This document shows positions 1 through 7,722 of a DNA stretch of 64,000 nt, piece by piece. Position 1 is the first letter of the stretch. Every line of letters begins with the position of its first letter. Origin of the DNA: CAYSBE01 sp046309355 (GTDB lineage Bacteria > Bacteroidota > Bacteroidia > UKL13-3); the NCBI GenBank assembly GCA_046309355.1, contig JBKCPL010000057.1:27410-91409 (forward strand). Reading direction: 5' to 3'. The notes beneath the pieces are model-generated. The model had not been told where the DNA came from and did no database searches. It saw only the letters and a program-made list of their open reading frames with translations. The translations under genes were made by a program, and so were the position numbers.

Positions 1-1
1 T

Positions 2-184
2 GGTGCTGGTGGCTGGTGCGATAAAGGCTTATTGGTATGCCCGGTGCACCGCTATAAATACGAGTTGAAAAACGGTAAAGGAATACAGGGCGATTTTATA
101 GAGACCTACAAAACAGAAATACGACACGATGGAGTATATGTAGGCTTGCCACGCAACGGTAAGTGGTGGTGGCCCTTTTCATAA
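2..184 (+). CDS. Rieske [2Fe-2S] protein, C-terminal fragment
   Basis: This is the last 60 codons of a gene that begins before the window. The reading frame is open from base 2 and ends in TAA at 182-184. The fragment contains CPVH, the second Cys-x-x-His ligand pair of a Rieske cluster. It is followed by a Y-x-Y-x-L-x-N-G stretch and GDFIETY, as in small Rieske ferredoxins and NirD-like subunits. The first Cys-x-His pair must lie upstream. It is probably a small soluble electron-transfer or oxygenase-ferredoxin protein, but the partner cannot be told from this end. It converges on maeB, leaving 28 bases between the stops. Confidence 0.7.
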   Translation, partial: GAGGWCDKGLLVCPVHRYKYELKNGKGIQGDFIETYKTEIRHDGVYVGLPRNGKWWWPFS

Positions 185-212
185 GCATTGTTTTGCAAGA
201 AGTGTACTTACG

Positions 213-2474
213 CTAATCTTCCTTGCTTTGCGCATCCACTACGGCAATAATTACCATGTTCACAATTTCGCGTACACTACTGCCCAGCTGAAGTATATGA
301 GCTGATTTTTTAAGCCCCAGCAATACAGGTCCTATGGCTTCGGCTGAGCCCAGCTCCTGCAACAGCTTATAGGCAATATTGCCTGATGAAAGTTTAGGAA
401 AAATCAATGTATTCACCGGCTCACCACACAACTCACTGAATGGAAAATTTTCCTGAAGCAAATGTTGGTTCAGCGCCACATTGGCCTGCATTTCTCCATC
501 AACCACCATATACGGGTATTTTTCTTTCAGCAGCTTTCGGGCCTGTGCCATTTTATTGGGCGTATCGCCATCTACCGAACCAAAATTAGAGTAGGAAAGC
601 AACGCAATACGTGGATTGATATTAAGTTTCTTTACGGCATCGTAAGTCAGTTTGGTTATATCTACAATGTCATTTACATCCGGGTTTATATTCACCGTGG
701 CATCGCTGAAAAACAACACACCTTTACTGGTAAGCATAATATACATTCCCGCAACGCGGTTTATCCCTTCTTCTTTTCCTAATATCTGCAATGCAGGTTT
801 TATGGTACTTGGGTAATTTTTAGTAAGTCCGGATATCATGGCATCCGCTTCGCCCAATTCAACCATCATGGGAGCAAAATGATTCCGATCGCGCATCAGC
901 TTTTTGGCTTCGTGCAGGGTGATGCCTTTGCGCTGACGTTTTCTGAAAAACTCTTCTGCATATACGTTGCGTTTTTCTTCCTCTTCGAGCGGATTTATGA
1001 TAGGCACATCGCTAATGCGGATATTGTTTTCACGAATTATCTGTTCAATCTTGTTTTTGTCGCCTAACAGAATGGGAAACGCAATGCCTTCGTCTTTTAC
1101 AATTTGAGCGGCACGAAGTATTTTGTAATTATCGGCTTCGGCAAAAACAACTCGCTTAGGATTGCGCCTGGCCTTGCTTCCGATAACGCGAATAAAATTA
1201 CTTTCTTTACCCAACCTGGCCAGCAATTCGTTGTTGTAAGCATCCCAATCGGTTATTTGCCTGCGGGCCACACCACTGTCCATTGCTGCTTTTGCCACAG
1301 CTGGCGAAACAGTTGTTATCAATCGCGGATCAAGCGGTTTGGGGATGAGGTAAGCAGGTCCAAAAGAAATGGACTTTTCGTTGTAGGCCATATTTACCAA
1401 TTCGGGAACCGGTTCTTTAGCCAGCTTAGCCAGTGCATGCACAGCCGCAATTTTCATTTCCTCATTTATTTTGGTTGCACGCACATCCAGGGCGCCTCTG
1501 AAAATGTAAGGAAAGCCCAGCACATTATTTACCTGATTGGGATGGTCACTGCGGCCTGTAGCTATGATAATATCTTTGCGTGATGCCAAGGCTTCATCGT
1601 AAGAAATTTCGGGATCGGGGTTTGCCAATGCGAACACCATACAATTAGCAGCCATGCTGCGAACCATATCCTGGCTTACCACATTGGCTTTTGATAATCC
1701 TATAAATACATCTGCATCTTTCAGTGCATCTTCCAGTGTATGCAGGTTAAGAGATGTGGCAAATTGCTTTTTGGTTTCATCCAGATTGTTATTGTCTTTA
1801 CGTATAACACCTTTGCTGTCACACATCACCAGATTTTCAGGATTAACACCCAGTGTTACTACAAGCTTGGCACACGATATTGCCGAAGCGCCTGCACCGT
1901 TAAATACCACACGCACATCACCAATTTTTTTCTTCACCAACTCAAGTCCGTTAATGAGGGCTGCGCCCACTATTATGGCAGTACCGTGCTGGTCATCGTG
2001 CATGATGGGAATATCCAACTCTGCTTTTAGTCTGCGTTCTATTTCAAAACACTCCGGGGCTTTTATATCCTCGAGATTTATACCGCCAAATGTGGGGCTG
2101 ATATTTTTAACTGTTCGTATAAACTCATCCGTATCTTTAGTATTGATTTCAATATCAAAAACATCAATATCTGCAAAGATTTTAAACAACACACCTTTGC
2201 CCTCCATAACCGGTTTTGATGCTTCAGGGCCGATATCGCCAAGGCCTAATACAGCAGTTCCGTTTGATATAACCGCTACCAGGTTTCCTTTGGCGGTGTA
2301 TTTATATACATCGTCTGTATTGGCAGCAATTTCCAGGCATGGCTCAGCAACACCTGGAGAGTAGGCCAAACTCAAGTCTCGTTTAGTGTTTGTTGGTTTG
2401 GTAGGTATTACGGCAATTTTTCCGGGACGGCCTTTGCTATGGTACTTGAGTGCGTCTTCTTTTAATGTTGACAT
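213..2474 (-). CDS. maeB: NADP-dependent malic enzyme with C-terminal phosphotransacetylase-like domain
   Basis: The 753-residue product is the standard long bacterial malic enzyme, which decarboxylates malate to pyruvate and makes NADPH in the cytoplasm. The malic domain occupies about residues 15-150 and includes YSPGVAEPC and FGGINLEDIKAPECFEIE, which carries metal and catalytic residues. DDQHGTA follows near 160, then the dinucleotide-binding GAGASA near 192. From about residue 430 the protein is phosphotransacetylase-like (VVFAEADNYKILRAA). In this family that domain is regulatory, responding to acetyl-CoA, rather than catalytic. The length matches full MaeB proteins and nothing is missing. 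It is monocistronic, with a good promoter 36-65 bases upstream of the start. Confidence 0.93.
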   Translation of the reverse strand: MSTLKEDALKYHSKGRPGKIAVIPTKPTNTKRDLSLAYSPGVAEPCLEIAANTDDVYKYTAKGNLVAVISNGTAVLGLGDIGPEASKPVMEGKGVLFKIFADIDVFDIEINTKDTDEFIRTVKNISPTFGGINLEDIKAPECFEIERRLKAELDIPIMHDDQHGTAIIVGAALINGLELVKKKIGDVRVVFNGAGASAISCAKLVVTLGVNPENLVMCDSKGVIRKDNNNLDETKKQFATSLNLHTLEDALKDADVFIGLSKANVVSQDMVRSMAANCMVFALANPDPEISYDEALASRKDIIIATGRSDHPNQVNNVLGFPYIFRGALDVRATKINEEMKIAAVHALAKLAKEPVPELVNMAYNEKSISFGPAYLIPKPLDPRLITTVSPAVAKAAMDSGVARRQITDWDAYNNELLARLGKESNFIRVIGSKARRNPKRVVFAEADNYKILRAAQIVKDEGIAFPILLGDKNKIEQIIRENNIRISDVPIINPLEEEEKRNVYAEEFFRKRQRKGITLHEAKKLMRDRNHFAPMMVELGEADAMISGLTKNYPSTIKPALQILGKEEGINRVAGMYIMLTSKGVLFFSDATVNINPDVNDIVDITKLTYDAVKKLNINPRIALLSYSNFGSVDGDTPNKMAQARKLLKEKYPYMVVDGEMQANVALNQHLLQENFPFSELCGEPVNTLIFPKLSSGNIAYKLLQELGSAEAIGPVLLGLKKSAHILQLGSSVREIVNMVIIAVVDAQSKED

Positions 2475-2509
2475 AGTTGTTGCGAATTACAGTAGTGTGT
2501 TTAGCGGTG

Positions 2510-2539
2510 CAAGGTTATAAAAAATTAAGCTATTGGCAA
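2510..2539 (-). promoter_or_regulatory. maeB promoter
   Basis: Reading the minus strand, TTG (2539-2537) is followed after 19 bases by TAACCTTG (2517-2510). This fits the Bacteroidota pattern TTG-N19-TAnnTTTG with one mismatch in the -7 box. The predicted leader is about 30 nt. Confidence 0.55.
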
Positions 2540-2616
2540 TTTAGTACCGTGCGATGTAAAACTTTTACCGTTTATAAATAATTCATGGTAGTGGCTGCGT
2601 GCTCATTGTTTTCGTA

Positions 2617-2624
2617 TAAATTTG
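2617..2624 (+). promoter_or_regulatory. -7 box directly before the beta-barrel gene at 2629
   Basis: TAAATTTG is a perfect TAnnTTTG match and ends only 4 bases before the ATG at 2629. If it is used, the transcript is leaderless. No clear -33 TTG is present. Confidence 0.45.
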
Positions 2625-2628
2625 TGCC

Positions 2629-3285
2629 ATGCCGCGTTGTGTTTGGTTCATTTTGCTGCTTATTTGTCCGGTGTGGCTGATTGCCCAATCCGACTCATCT
2701 TCTGCCAATGCAGATGAACCCATCGTTATGGAGAAGCCGGAGTTAAATCCTTCACTTAAGGCGGGTGTTCGGTTGGGTTTAGGAGCATCTATGATGATAG
2801 GTTCGGAAACCACAACAGCTATTCCACAACTGATGCTTACCGGTGGTGCGTACGTTCGCTACCGCTTTTCACGAAACTGGATGATTCAACCTGAATTATC
2901 CATTACCAGCAAAGGAGGCAGTTTTCGCAATAAGCCGGATGAGTATGGTCAGATCAGGTGCTATTTTATTGATGCTCCGTTATTGCTTATCTACGGGCTG
3001 AATACAAACAATACCGTTAATATGGCTTTGGGTGCTTCCTATTCAAGGCTACTTAGTGCGGCACAATTTGCCGTAGGAGGTTCGATATCCGAAAAACCCG
3101 CTATTAACCCGAATGATTTTATGCTAATGGCAGGTGCACAGTTTCATACGCCTTTTTTAGGAATACAAGTCATGCTCAAGTACGGGCTATTAAATGCCAA
3201 CAGGGGTTTGGTTCCTAATATGCGTCCGTTAAATCAGGGCAAAAATTTGAATCATATTACTTTTGATGTGAATTTTTTATTTTAA
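2629..3285 (+). CDS. Outer-membrane beta-barrel protein (OMP_b-brl type)
   Basis: The 218-residue protein starts with a signal peptide (residues 1-20, ending LIAQ). After a short acidic linker there are alternating amphipathic strands from about residue 42 onwards: AGVRLGLGASM, GAYVRYRFSRNWMIQPELS, GLNTNNTVNMALGASYSRL. The chain ends in an aromatic C-terminal strand (ITFDVNFLF), the usual signal for barrel insertion. It resembles the small PorT/OmpW-like barrels that are abundant in Bacteroidota, but I see no specific signature that would make it PorT. pyrF starts 9 bases after its stop, so the two are likely cotranscribed, although no functional link is obvious. Confidence 0.75.
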   Translation: MPRCVWFILLLICPVWLIAQSDSSSANADEPIVMEKPELNPSLKAGVRLGLGASMMIGSETTTAIPQLMLTGGAYVRYRFSRNWMIQPELSITSKGGSFRNKPDEYGQIRCYFIDAPLLLIYGLNTNNTVNMALGASYSRLLSAAQFAVGGSISEKPAINPNDFMLMAGAQFHTPFLGIQVMLKYGLLNANRGLVPNMRPLNQGKNLNHITFDVNFLF

Positions 3286-3294
3286 AAAACATAC

Positions 3295-4113
3295 GTGAAC
3301 CGCCAGCAACTCGTCAACCACATTTACTCCAGAGGCTCATTTTTATGTGTAGGACTAGACACCGACATACAGAAATTGCCAGCTGTTTTGAAGTCAGAAT
3401 CCGATCCGGTTTTTGCATTTAACAAGGCTATAATTGATGCAACACGGCACACCTGTGTGGCCTACAAACTGAATACGGCATTTTATGAAGCTTCCGGATA
3501 CAGCGGTTGGCACAGCATGGAAAAAACGGTGCAGTACATAGGCGATAGCCACTTCATTATAGCCGATGCCAAGCGTGGCGATATTGGCAACACCAGCCAT
3601 CAGTATGCAAAAGCATTTTTTGAAACCCTTGCGTGCGATGCAGTAACGCTTGCACCCTATATGGGAAGAGATTCCATTGCTCCGTTTTTTGAGTACGAAA
3701 ACAAATGGGGTATTGTGCTGGCCCTTACATCAAATGCAGGCAGTGCGGATTACGAACAATTGATGACAGGTAACGAACGCGTATACGAACGGGTTATAAA
3801 AACCACTTGCGAATTGGGTAATCAAAATAACCTGATGTTTGTGGCGGGTGCAACAAAAGCCGAGGAGCTTAGCCACATACGGAAGATTATACCCAATCAT
3901 TTTCTGCTGGTGCCGGGCGTTGGCGCACAAGGTGGAAGCCTGCACGATGTTGCCCGATACGGCATGAATGAACAGTGTGGTTTATTGGTGAATGCTTCAC
4001 GAAGCATTATTTATGCTTCGGCCGAAAATGATTTTGCAAATGCAGCAAGAAAGGAAGCCGAAAAAACAGCAGCCGAAATGAAAAATCTGTTGGAGGAATA
4101 CGGCACGATGTAA
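3295..4113 (+). CDS. pyrF: Orotidine 5'-phosphate decarboxylase
   Basis: This enzyme makes UMP from OMP, the last step of de novo pyrimidine synthesis. The 272-residue protein is the longer 'type 2' form common in Bacteroidota. The catalytic DAKRGD, with its lysine flanked by aspartates, is at residues 91-96 and is followed by IGNTS. The N-terminus has CVGLDTD and the phosphate-binding end has VPGVGAQGG. The start is GTG at 3295; no ATG fits in frame nearby, and it lies just after the stop of the barrel gene. The gene is complete. Confidence 0.93.
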   Translation: MNRQQLVNHIYSRGSFLCVGLDTDIQKLPAVLKSESDPVFAFNKAIIDATRHTCVAYKLNTAFYEASGYSGWHSMEKTVQYIGDSHFIIADAKRGDIGNTSHQYAKAFFETLACDAVTLAPYMGRDSIAPFFEYENKWGIVLALTSNAGSADYEQLMTGNERVYERVIKTTCELGNQNNLMFVAGATKAEELSHIRKIIPNHFLLVPGVGAQGGSLHDVARYGMNEQCGLLVNASRSIIYASAENDFANAARKEAEKTAAEMKNLLEEYGTM

Positions 4114-4146
4114 ACAAGCGAATAACCGAAAGCTCACTCGCGCGCT

Positions 4147-4168
4147 TAATACAGCGGTATTATTTTTT
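4147..4168 (+). terminator. Possible weak intrinsic terminator after pyrF
   Basis: TAATAC (4147-4152) pairs with GTATTA (4157-4162) around a 4-base AGCG loop, followed by six T's. The stem is AT-rich and short, so the call is tentative. It overlaps the 3' end of the convergent XRE gene. Confidence 0.35.
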
Positions 4169-4513
4169 AGATAGCAATTCTACTTTCTCTTTTAAGGCAA
4201 CTATCAAATCCTTTTGTGAATCTACCAGCATGTTCAGCTGTTCAATTTGTCTTTCCAGTTGCTGCAACCGCTGATTTTTATTTTTACTGTCAGCGCTTGG
4301 ATAATAAGAATCGGGCTCTTCAACCATTTGATGAAGGGAGTCTATATCAACCTCCAGCACTTCGCATATTTTAACCAACGTGTAGTAATTCACTTTACCT
4401 GTTTGCTCAATATTGCTAATTAGCGGTCGGGTTTTATTGATTCGTTCAGCTAAATCTTGCTGAGTCAATCTTTTGCGCATACGCGCAAATTTTATTTGTA
4501 ATCCTATATGCAT
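4160..4513 (-). CDS. XRE-family helix-turn-helix regulator with C-terminal coiled coil
   Basis: The 117-residue DNA-binding protein has a Cro/C1-type HTH at about residues 6-60: IKFARMRKRLTQQDLAERI, then KTRPLISNIEQ as the recognition helix. A low-complexity linker (EEPDSYYPSADSKN) follows. The last ~38 residues are a heptad-rich helix (LQQLERQIEQLNMLVDSQK), probably a dimerisation coiled coil. There is no ligand-binding domain. A perfect inverted repeat lies 55-78 bases upstream (4568-4591) and could be an autoregulatory operator. The targets are unknown. It is single and convergent with pyrF. Confidence 0.8.
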   Translation of the reverse strand: MHIGLQIKFARMRKRLTQQDLAERINKTRPLISNIEQTGKVNYYTLVKICEVLEVDIDSLHQMVEEPDSYYPSADSKNKNQRLQQLERQIEQLNMLVDSQKDLIVALKEKVELLSKK

Positions 4514-4567
4514 TGAACATGCAAGTACATCATATAAAAACTAATAATGCAATAAATATATTAATAA

Positions 4568-4591
4568 TTATAAATAATTTATTATTTATAA
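4568..4591. repeat. Perfect 10-bp inverted repeat upstream of the XRE regulator
   Basis: TTATAAATAA (4568-4577) and TTATTTATAA (4582-4591) are exact reverse complements separated by TTTA. They lie in a very AT-rich stretch before the regulator's start. This is a plausible operator, or an AT-rich cruciform with no specific role. Confidence 0.4.
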
Positions 4592-4741
4592 GAAGTAAAT
4601 TGGTATAATTAATAATTCGATCATTACGGAGCACTTTAGCTTATAAAACCCTAACTACCAATTAGTTTGTATGCATATTAAGTGTGTCTGCTACATGGCA
4701 AAGGGTTTATTAAATACAAAAAAAATGTCTAAAAATTTACT

Positions 4742-6199
4742 TTAACCAATTAGTTCTGCTGTAATTTTAGCACTGCTCAGGCACAGCGGTATGCCTCCTC
4801 CGGGATGAACACTGCCACCACAGAAATACAAACCACGAATGTGTGATGAAAAATTTTTATGCCGTAAAAACGCAGCAAAACGATTGTTGCTGGCATTGCC
4901 GTAAAGGGCTCCGGCAAATGACGAAGTGCGGCTTTCAATAATGCGCGGCTCCAGTATATTCTCGGTTTCAATTAGCGGTTCTATCGGGGTATGCAGCAGC
5001 CGCGATAACTTATCTAAAACAGACTGGCGAACTGCCGGTATAATTTCATCCCAGTTTTGACCTGTGTTGTGTGGCACATTGACCATCACAAACCAGTTTT
5101 CGCAACCGGCCGGTGCATCATCCGGTTTGTATTTCGAAGTGATGTTAATGTACACAGTCGGGTCGATATACACCGTTTTGTAATCAAATAAATGCCTGAA
5201 CTCCGATTCGTAATCGGAACTGAAAAATATGTTGTGCAAATCAAGCTCGCTAAAACTTTTTTTGATGCCCCAGTAAAATATCAGAGCTGATGAAGATTTT
5301 TCCTGATTAAGCAGCTTATGCGGGTGTTTTTCATGTGGTAGTAACCTTTTATAAGTTTGATGTATATCGGCATTGCTTACTACACAGTCGGCTGCATACA
5401 CTTTTTGGCCACACCGAATACCGCTTACGCGTTTGTTGTGTACGGTTATTTCGTCAACCGGGCTGTTGAAATGAAAAACGACACCTTTTTCTACGGCTAG
5501 GTTATATATGCTTTGTGTAATTTGATGCATACCGCCCATAGGAAAAAATGTACCCACACTGTGCTCCAAATGCGGAATCATGGTAAGCAAACCGGGTGCT
5601 TTGTACGGGTCGGATCCGTTATATGTAGCAAATCTGTTGAAATACTGAACAAGATGCGGATGTTTAAAGAAGCTGCGGTTTACTGCATGCATGCTGCTGA
5701 ATAGCGATAGCCAAGGGGAGGCGAGTATACCCCGGAGCGTTTTGCTGGTAATAAAATTGCGCAGGCGGTGCAGCGACTGTTCAACAAAAAGTGGAGCTGT
5801 AGTACGGTATTTGAATGCAGCTGATTGAAGGTAAGGGCGTATTTTTTTTGCGTCACCTGCATCTAGTTTTTCAGCTATTTCCTGTTCAAATTTGCGCACA
5901 TCATGGTAGGCTGTAAAGCGCGTTCCATCTTCATAAAAATACCTGCATGAGGTATCCAGTTGAATATACTTAAACCTCTCAGGATTTTGGCCCGCCAGTG
6001 TGTATAGTTCCAAAACGTATTCGGGCATTGTAAACAACGAAGGGCCGGCATCAAAGCGGTATCCCATTGCACTGAATTCGCTGAGTTTACCTCCCGGATA
6101 CGCGTTGCTTTCAAATACCTGAACACGATGACCAGCACAGGCCAGCCGAAGGGCTGTGGCTAAACCGGCAATGCCTGAACCCACCACAATCGTATTCAT
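4742..6199 (-). CDS. crtD: Carotenoid desaturase, CrtD-type (1-hydroxycarotenoid 3,4-desaturase); CrtI family
   Basis: The 485-residue FAD enzyme belongs to the phytoene desaturase family. The N-terminal Rossmann motif is VVGSGIAGLATA (residues 5-16), followed by YPGGKLSEF and FDAGPSLFTMP. The C-terminus has the family end GLYFCGGSVHPGGGIPLCL. Features such as RFATYNGSDPYKAPG, KSSSALIFYWGIKK and NWFVMVNVPHNTGQ match, from memory, the CrtD branch of Bacteroidota rather than the phytoene-desaturating CrtI branch. The CruF homologue at 32.6-33.2 kb, which makes CrtD's 1-hydroxy substrate, supports this. The gene is alone, about 25 kb from the other carotenoid genes. A true CrtI function remains possible. 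Confidence 0.75.
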   Translation of the reverse strand: MNTIVVGSGIAGLATALRLACAGHRVQVFESNAYPGGKLSEFSAMGYRFDAGPSLFTMPEYVLELYTLAGQNPERFKYIQLDTSCRYFYEDGTRFTAYHDVRKFEQEIAEKLDAGDAKKIRPYLQSAAFKYRTTAPLFVEQSLHRLRNFITSKTLRGILASPWLSLFSSMHAVNRSFFKHPHLVQYFNRFATYNGSDPYKAPGLLTMIPHLEHSVGTFFPMGGMHQITQSIYNLAVEKGVVFHFNSPVDEITVHNKRVSGIRCGQKVYAADCVVSNADIHQTYKRLLPHEKHPHKLLNQEKSSSALIFYWGIKKSFSELDLHNIFFSSDYESEFRHLFDYKTVYIDPTVYINITSKYKPDDAPAGCENWFVMVNVPHNTGQNWDEIIPAVRQSVLDKLSRLLHTPIEPLIETENILEPRIIESRTSSFAGALYGNASNNRFAAFLRHKNFSSHIRGLYFCGGSVHPGGGIPLCLSSAKITAELIG

Positions 6200-6221
6200 A
6201 GCGCAACGATATATATTTTTT

Positions 6222-6229
6222 CAAACATA
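6222..6229 (-). promoter_or_regulatory. crtD -7 box
   Basis: TATGTTTG on the minus strand (6229-6222) is a perfect TAnnTTTG match 22 bases before the crtD ATG. No -33 TTG is visible at the usual spacing. Confidence 0.45.
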
Positions 6230-6339
6230 TAGGTGCACCAATAGTTGGCGTGTACACAGTAATAAAAATTTAACAATTAGTACGAAGTGCCTTACACACA
6301 GCTAGTAAACCACTATCTGCATACGTGCAACTATGGAAA

Positions 6340-6495
6340 TTATTCATACTTTGTTTTCGTACAAATCATAGTATTGTTATTTTGTGGCATAAGCAATGTT
6401 TTTTCATACTGCCAGGCTTACCGCCCGGCAAGTAATCATAGCTTAGGGTTTAGGTTCAGAATAGGTCGCACCGAGTGCGGCCTATTTTGTTTTTG
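6340..6495 (+). ncRNA. Candidate small non-coding RNA upstream of purM
   Basis: The 3' boundary is set by the strong terminator at 6460-6494. Just before it, TACTGCC (6407-6413) pairs with GGCAAGTA (6427-6434) through one bulged A. An inner GGC/GCC pairing closes a TTACC loop. The pair TTCATACT...AATCATAG occurs twice (6343/6364 and 6403/6434), hinting at a duplicated element. The 5' end is not defined, and I do not recognise the fold as tmRNA, 6S, SRP or RNase P RNA. It could instead be the end of a leader or an antisense transcript from the crtD 5' region. Confidence 0.3.
6460..6494 (+). terminator. Strong intrinsic terminator with no upstream gene on its strand
   Basis: AATAGGTCGCAC (6460-6471) pairs with GTGCGGCCTATT (6475-6486) over 12 bp with a single G-T wobble and a 3-base CGA loop. 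The + strand continues TTGTTTTTG. The opposite strand has no T run, so the element acts rightwards. The nearest upstream protein gene points left, leaving this terminator without a known transcript. Confidence 0.6.
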
Positions 6496-6523
6496 TACAG
6501 CCCCCGACAGTTTCATACATTTG
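6493..6523 (+). promoter_or_regulatory. purM operon promoter
   Basis: TTG (6493-6495), a 20-base spacer and TACATTTG (6516-6523) match the Bacteroidota consensus closely. The transcript would begin near 6530, about 13 nt before the purM ATG. The -33 overlaps the T run of the terminator just upstream, so termination and re-initiation are back to back. Confidence 0.65.
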
Positions 6524-6542
6524 TATCCCTAATTCAAGCCTG

Positions 6543-7709
6543 ATGTCGGACGACAAATACATGAAACGAGGCGTATCTTCCGGTAAAGAAGATGTGCATG
6601 CTGCCATCAAAGGGATGGACAAAGGGTTGTTTCCACAGGCATTTTGCAAGGTTGTTCCCGATTACCTGAGCGGCAACCCCGAATACTGCACGCTGATGCA
6701 CGCAGACGGTGCCGGCACAAAATCAAGTTTAGCCTATTTGTATTGGAAAGAAACCGGAGATTTGAGTGTGTGGAAGGGCATAGCCCAAGATGCCATTGTG
6801 ATGAACACAAATGATTTGATGGCAGCCGGTGTGTATAGCCCTATTCTACTCTCGTCAACCATAGGGCGAAACAAAAATTTAATTCCCGGTGAAGTAATCA
6901 AGGCCCTGATAGAGGGCACGGAAGAATACATCAGTTTGCTTCAGTCGTATGGTATTGAAATACATAGTACCGGAGGAGAAACAGCAGATGTAGGAGATTT
7001 AGTCAGAACTGTAATTGTTGACAGCACCGTTACTGCACGCGCCAGACGAACCGATATTATTGACAACAGCAAAATACGACCCGGTGATGTTATTGTAGGA
7101 CTGGCTTCATTTGGTCAGACAACTTACGAACACTCTTACAATGCGGGTATGGGAAGCAACGGACTAACCATGGCCAGACACGATACGTTGCACAAAAAAT
7201 ACGTATCTTACACCGAAAGTTTTGATCCGCTGGTTCCCGATGCATTGGTATATACCGGTAATCTCAGCTTAACCGATACGCTGGCTGGTCACCCGCTACC
7301 GGTGGGAAAAATGATATTGTCGCCTACACGTACATTTTCGCCAATAGCCAAGCCGCTGTTTGACATGTGCCGCACTTCTATACACGGTATGATACACTGC
7401 ACGGGCGGAGCACACACCAAAGTCATGCATTACATCAACGGATTACGTGTGGTGAAAAACAATTTGTTTGAAACACCACCGTTATTTGAAATGATTCAGC
7501 AACAAAGCAACAGCACGTGGCACGAAATGTATAAAGTTTTTAATATGGGCAGCTTGATGGAAATTTACACCGATGAAAAAACTGCAGAAGCCATTATTCA
7601 ACTTGCAGCAACGTTCCATATTTCGGCTCAGGTAATCGGACATGTAGAACAGGCTTCACACAACGAAGTATCCATTACAACATCACACGGAACATTTATA
7701 TACACTTAA
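6543..7709 (+). CDS. purM: Phosphoribosylformylglycinamidine cyclo-ligase (AIR synthase)
   Basis: This is the fifth step of purine synthesis: ATP-dependent ring closure of FGAM to AIR in the cytoplasm. The 388 residues are the longer Bacteroidota form. The signature HADGAGTKS is at residues 53-61, followed by NTNDLMAAG (metal/nucleotide binding) and STGGETADVGD. The C-terminal half has HCTGGAHTKVM and a glycine-rich AIR synthase C domain. It heads a probable operon with galE (13-base gap) and rfbB, so a purine gene is joined to sugar-nucleotide genes. The other pur gene here is purQ, about 8 kb away and leftward. Confidence 0.88.
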   Translation: MSDDKYMKRGVSSGKEDVHAAIKGMDKGLFPQAFCKVVPDYLSGNPEYCTLMHADGAGTKSSLAYLYWKETGDLSVWKGIAQDAIVMNTNDLMAAGVYSPILLSSTIGRNKNLIPGEVIKALIEGTEEYISLLQSYGIEIHSTGGETADVGDLVRTVIVDSTVTARARRTDIIDNSKIRPGDVIVGLASFGQTTYEHSYNAGMGSNGLTMARHDTLHKKYVSYTESFDPLVPDALVYTGNLSLTDTLAGHPLPVGKMILSPTRTFSPIAKPLFDMCRTSIHGMIHCTGGAHTKVMHYINGLRVVKNNLFETPPLFEMIQQQSNSTWHEMYKVFNMGSLMEIYTDEKTAEAIIQLAATFHISAQVIGHVEQASHNEVSITTSHGTFIYT

Positions 7710-7722
7710 TTAATCAGTACAC

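Larger units (their letters stand above)
6200..6542. other. Intergenic region crtD-purM (343 bp) with two promoters and an orphan terminator
   Basis: This gap between divergent genes holds the crtD -7 box near 6222, a + strand intrinsic terminator at 6460-6494 with no gene before it, a bulged hairpin at 6407-6434, and the purM promoter at 6493-6523. An 81-codon frame crosses the region but runs straight through the terminator, has a cysteine/aromatic-rich composition and is not credible as a gene. The best reading is a small structured RNA on the + strand. Confidence 0.6.

Noticed and set aside
1104..2364. Long rightward frames opposite maeB (159 and 236 codons)
   Set aside because: They lie antisense to a full-length, well-conserved malic enzyme and show no protein-like motifs; they are shadow frames.
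2629..3285. Barrel protein as PorT of the T9SS
   Set aside because: It is a similar size and fold class, but I see no PorT-specific N-terminal features and no neighbouring T9SS machinery.
6287..6532. 81-codon frame between crtD and purM
   Set aside because: It runs straight through a strong terminator and the purM promoter and has an odd cysteine/aromatic-rich composition.
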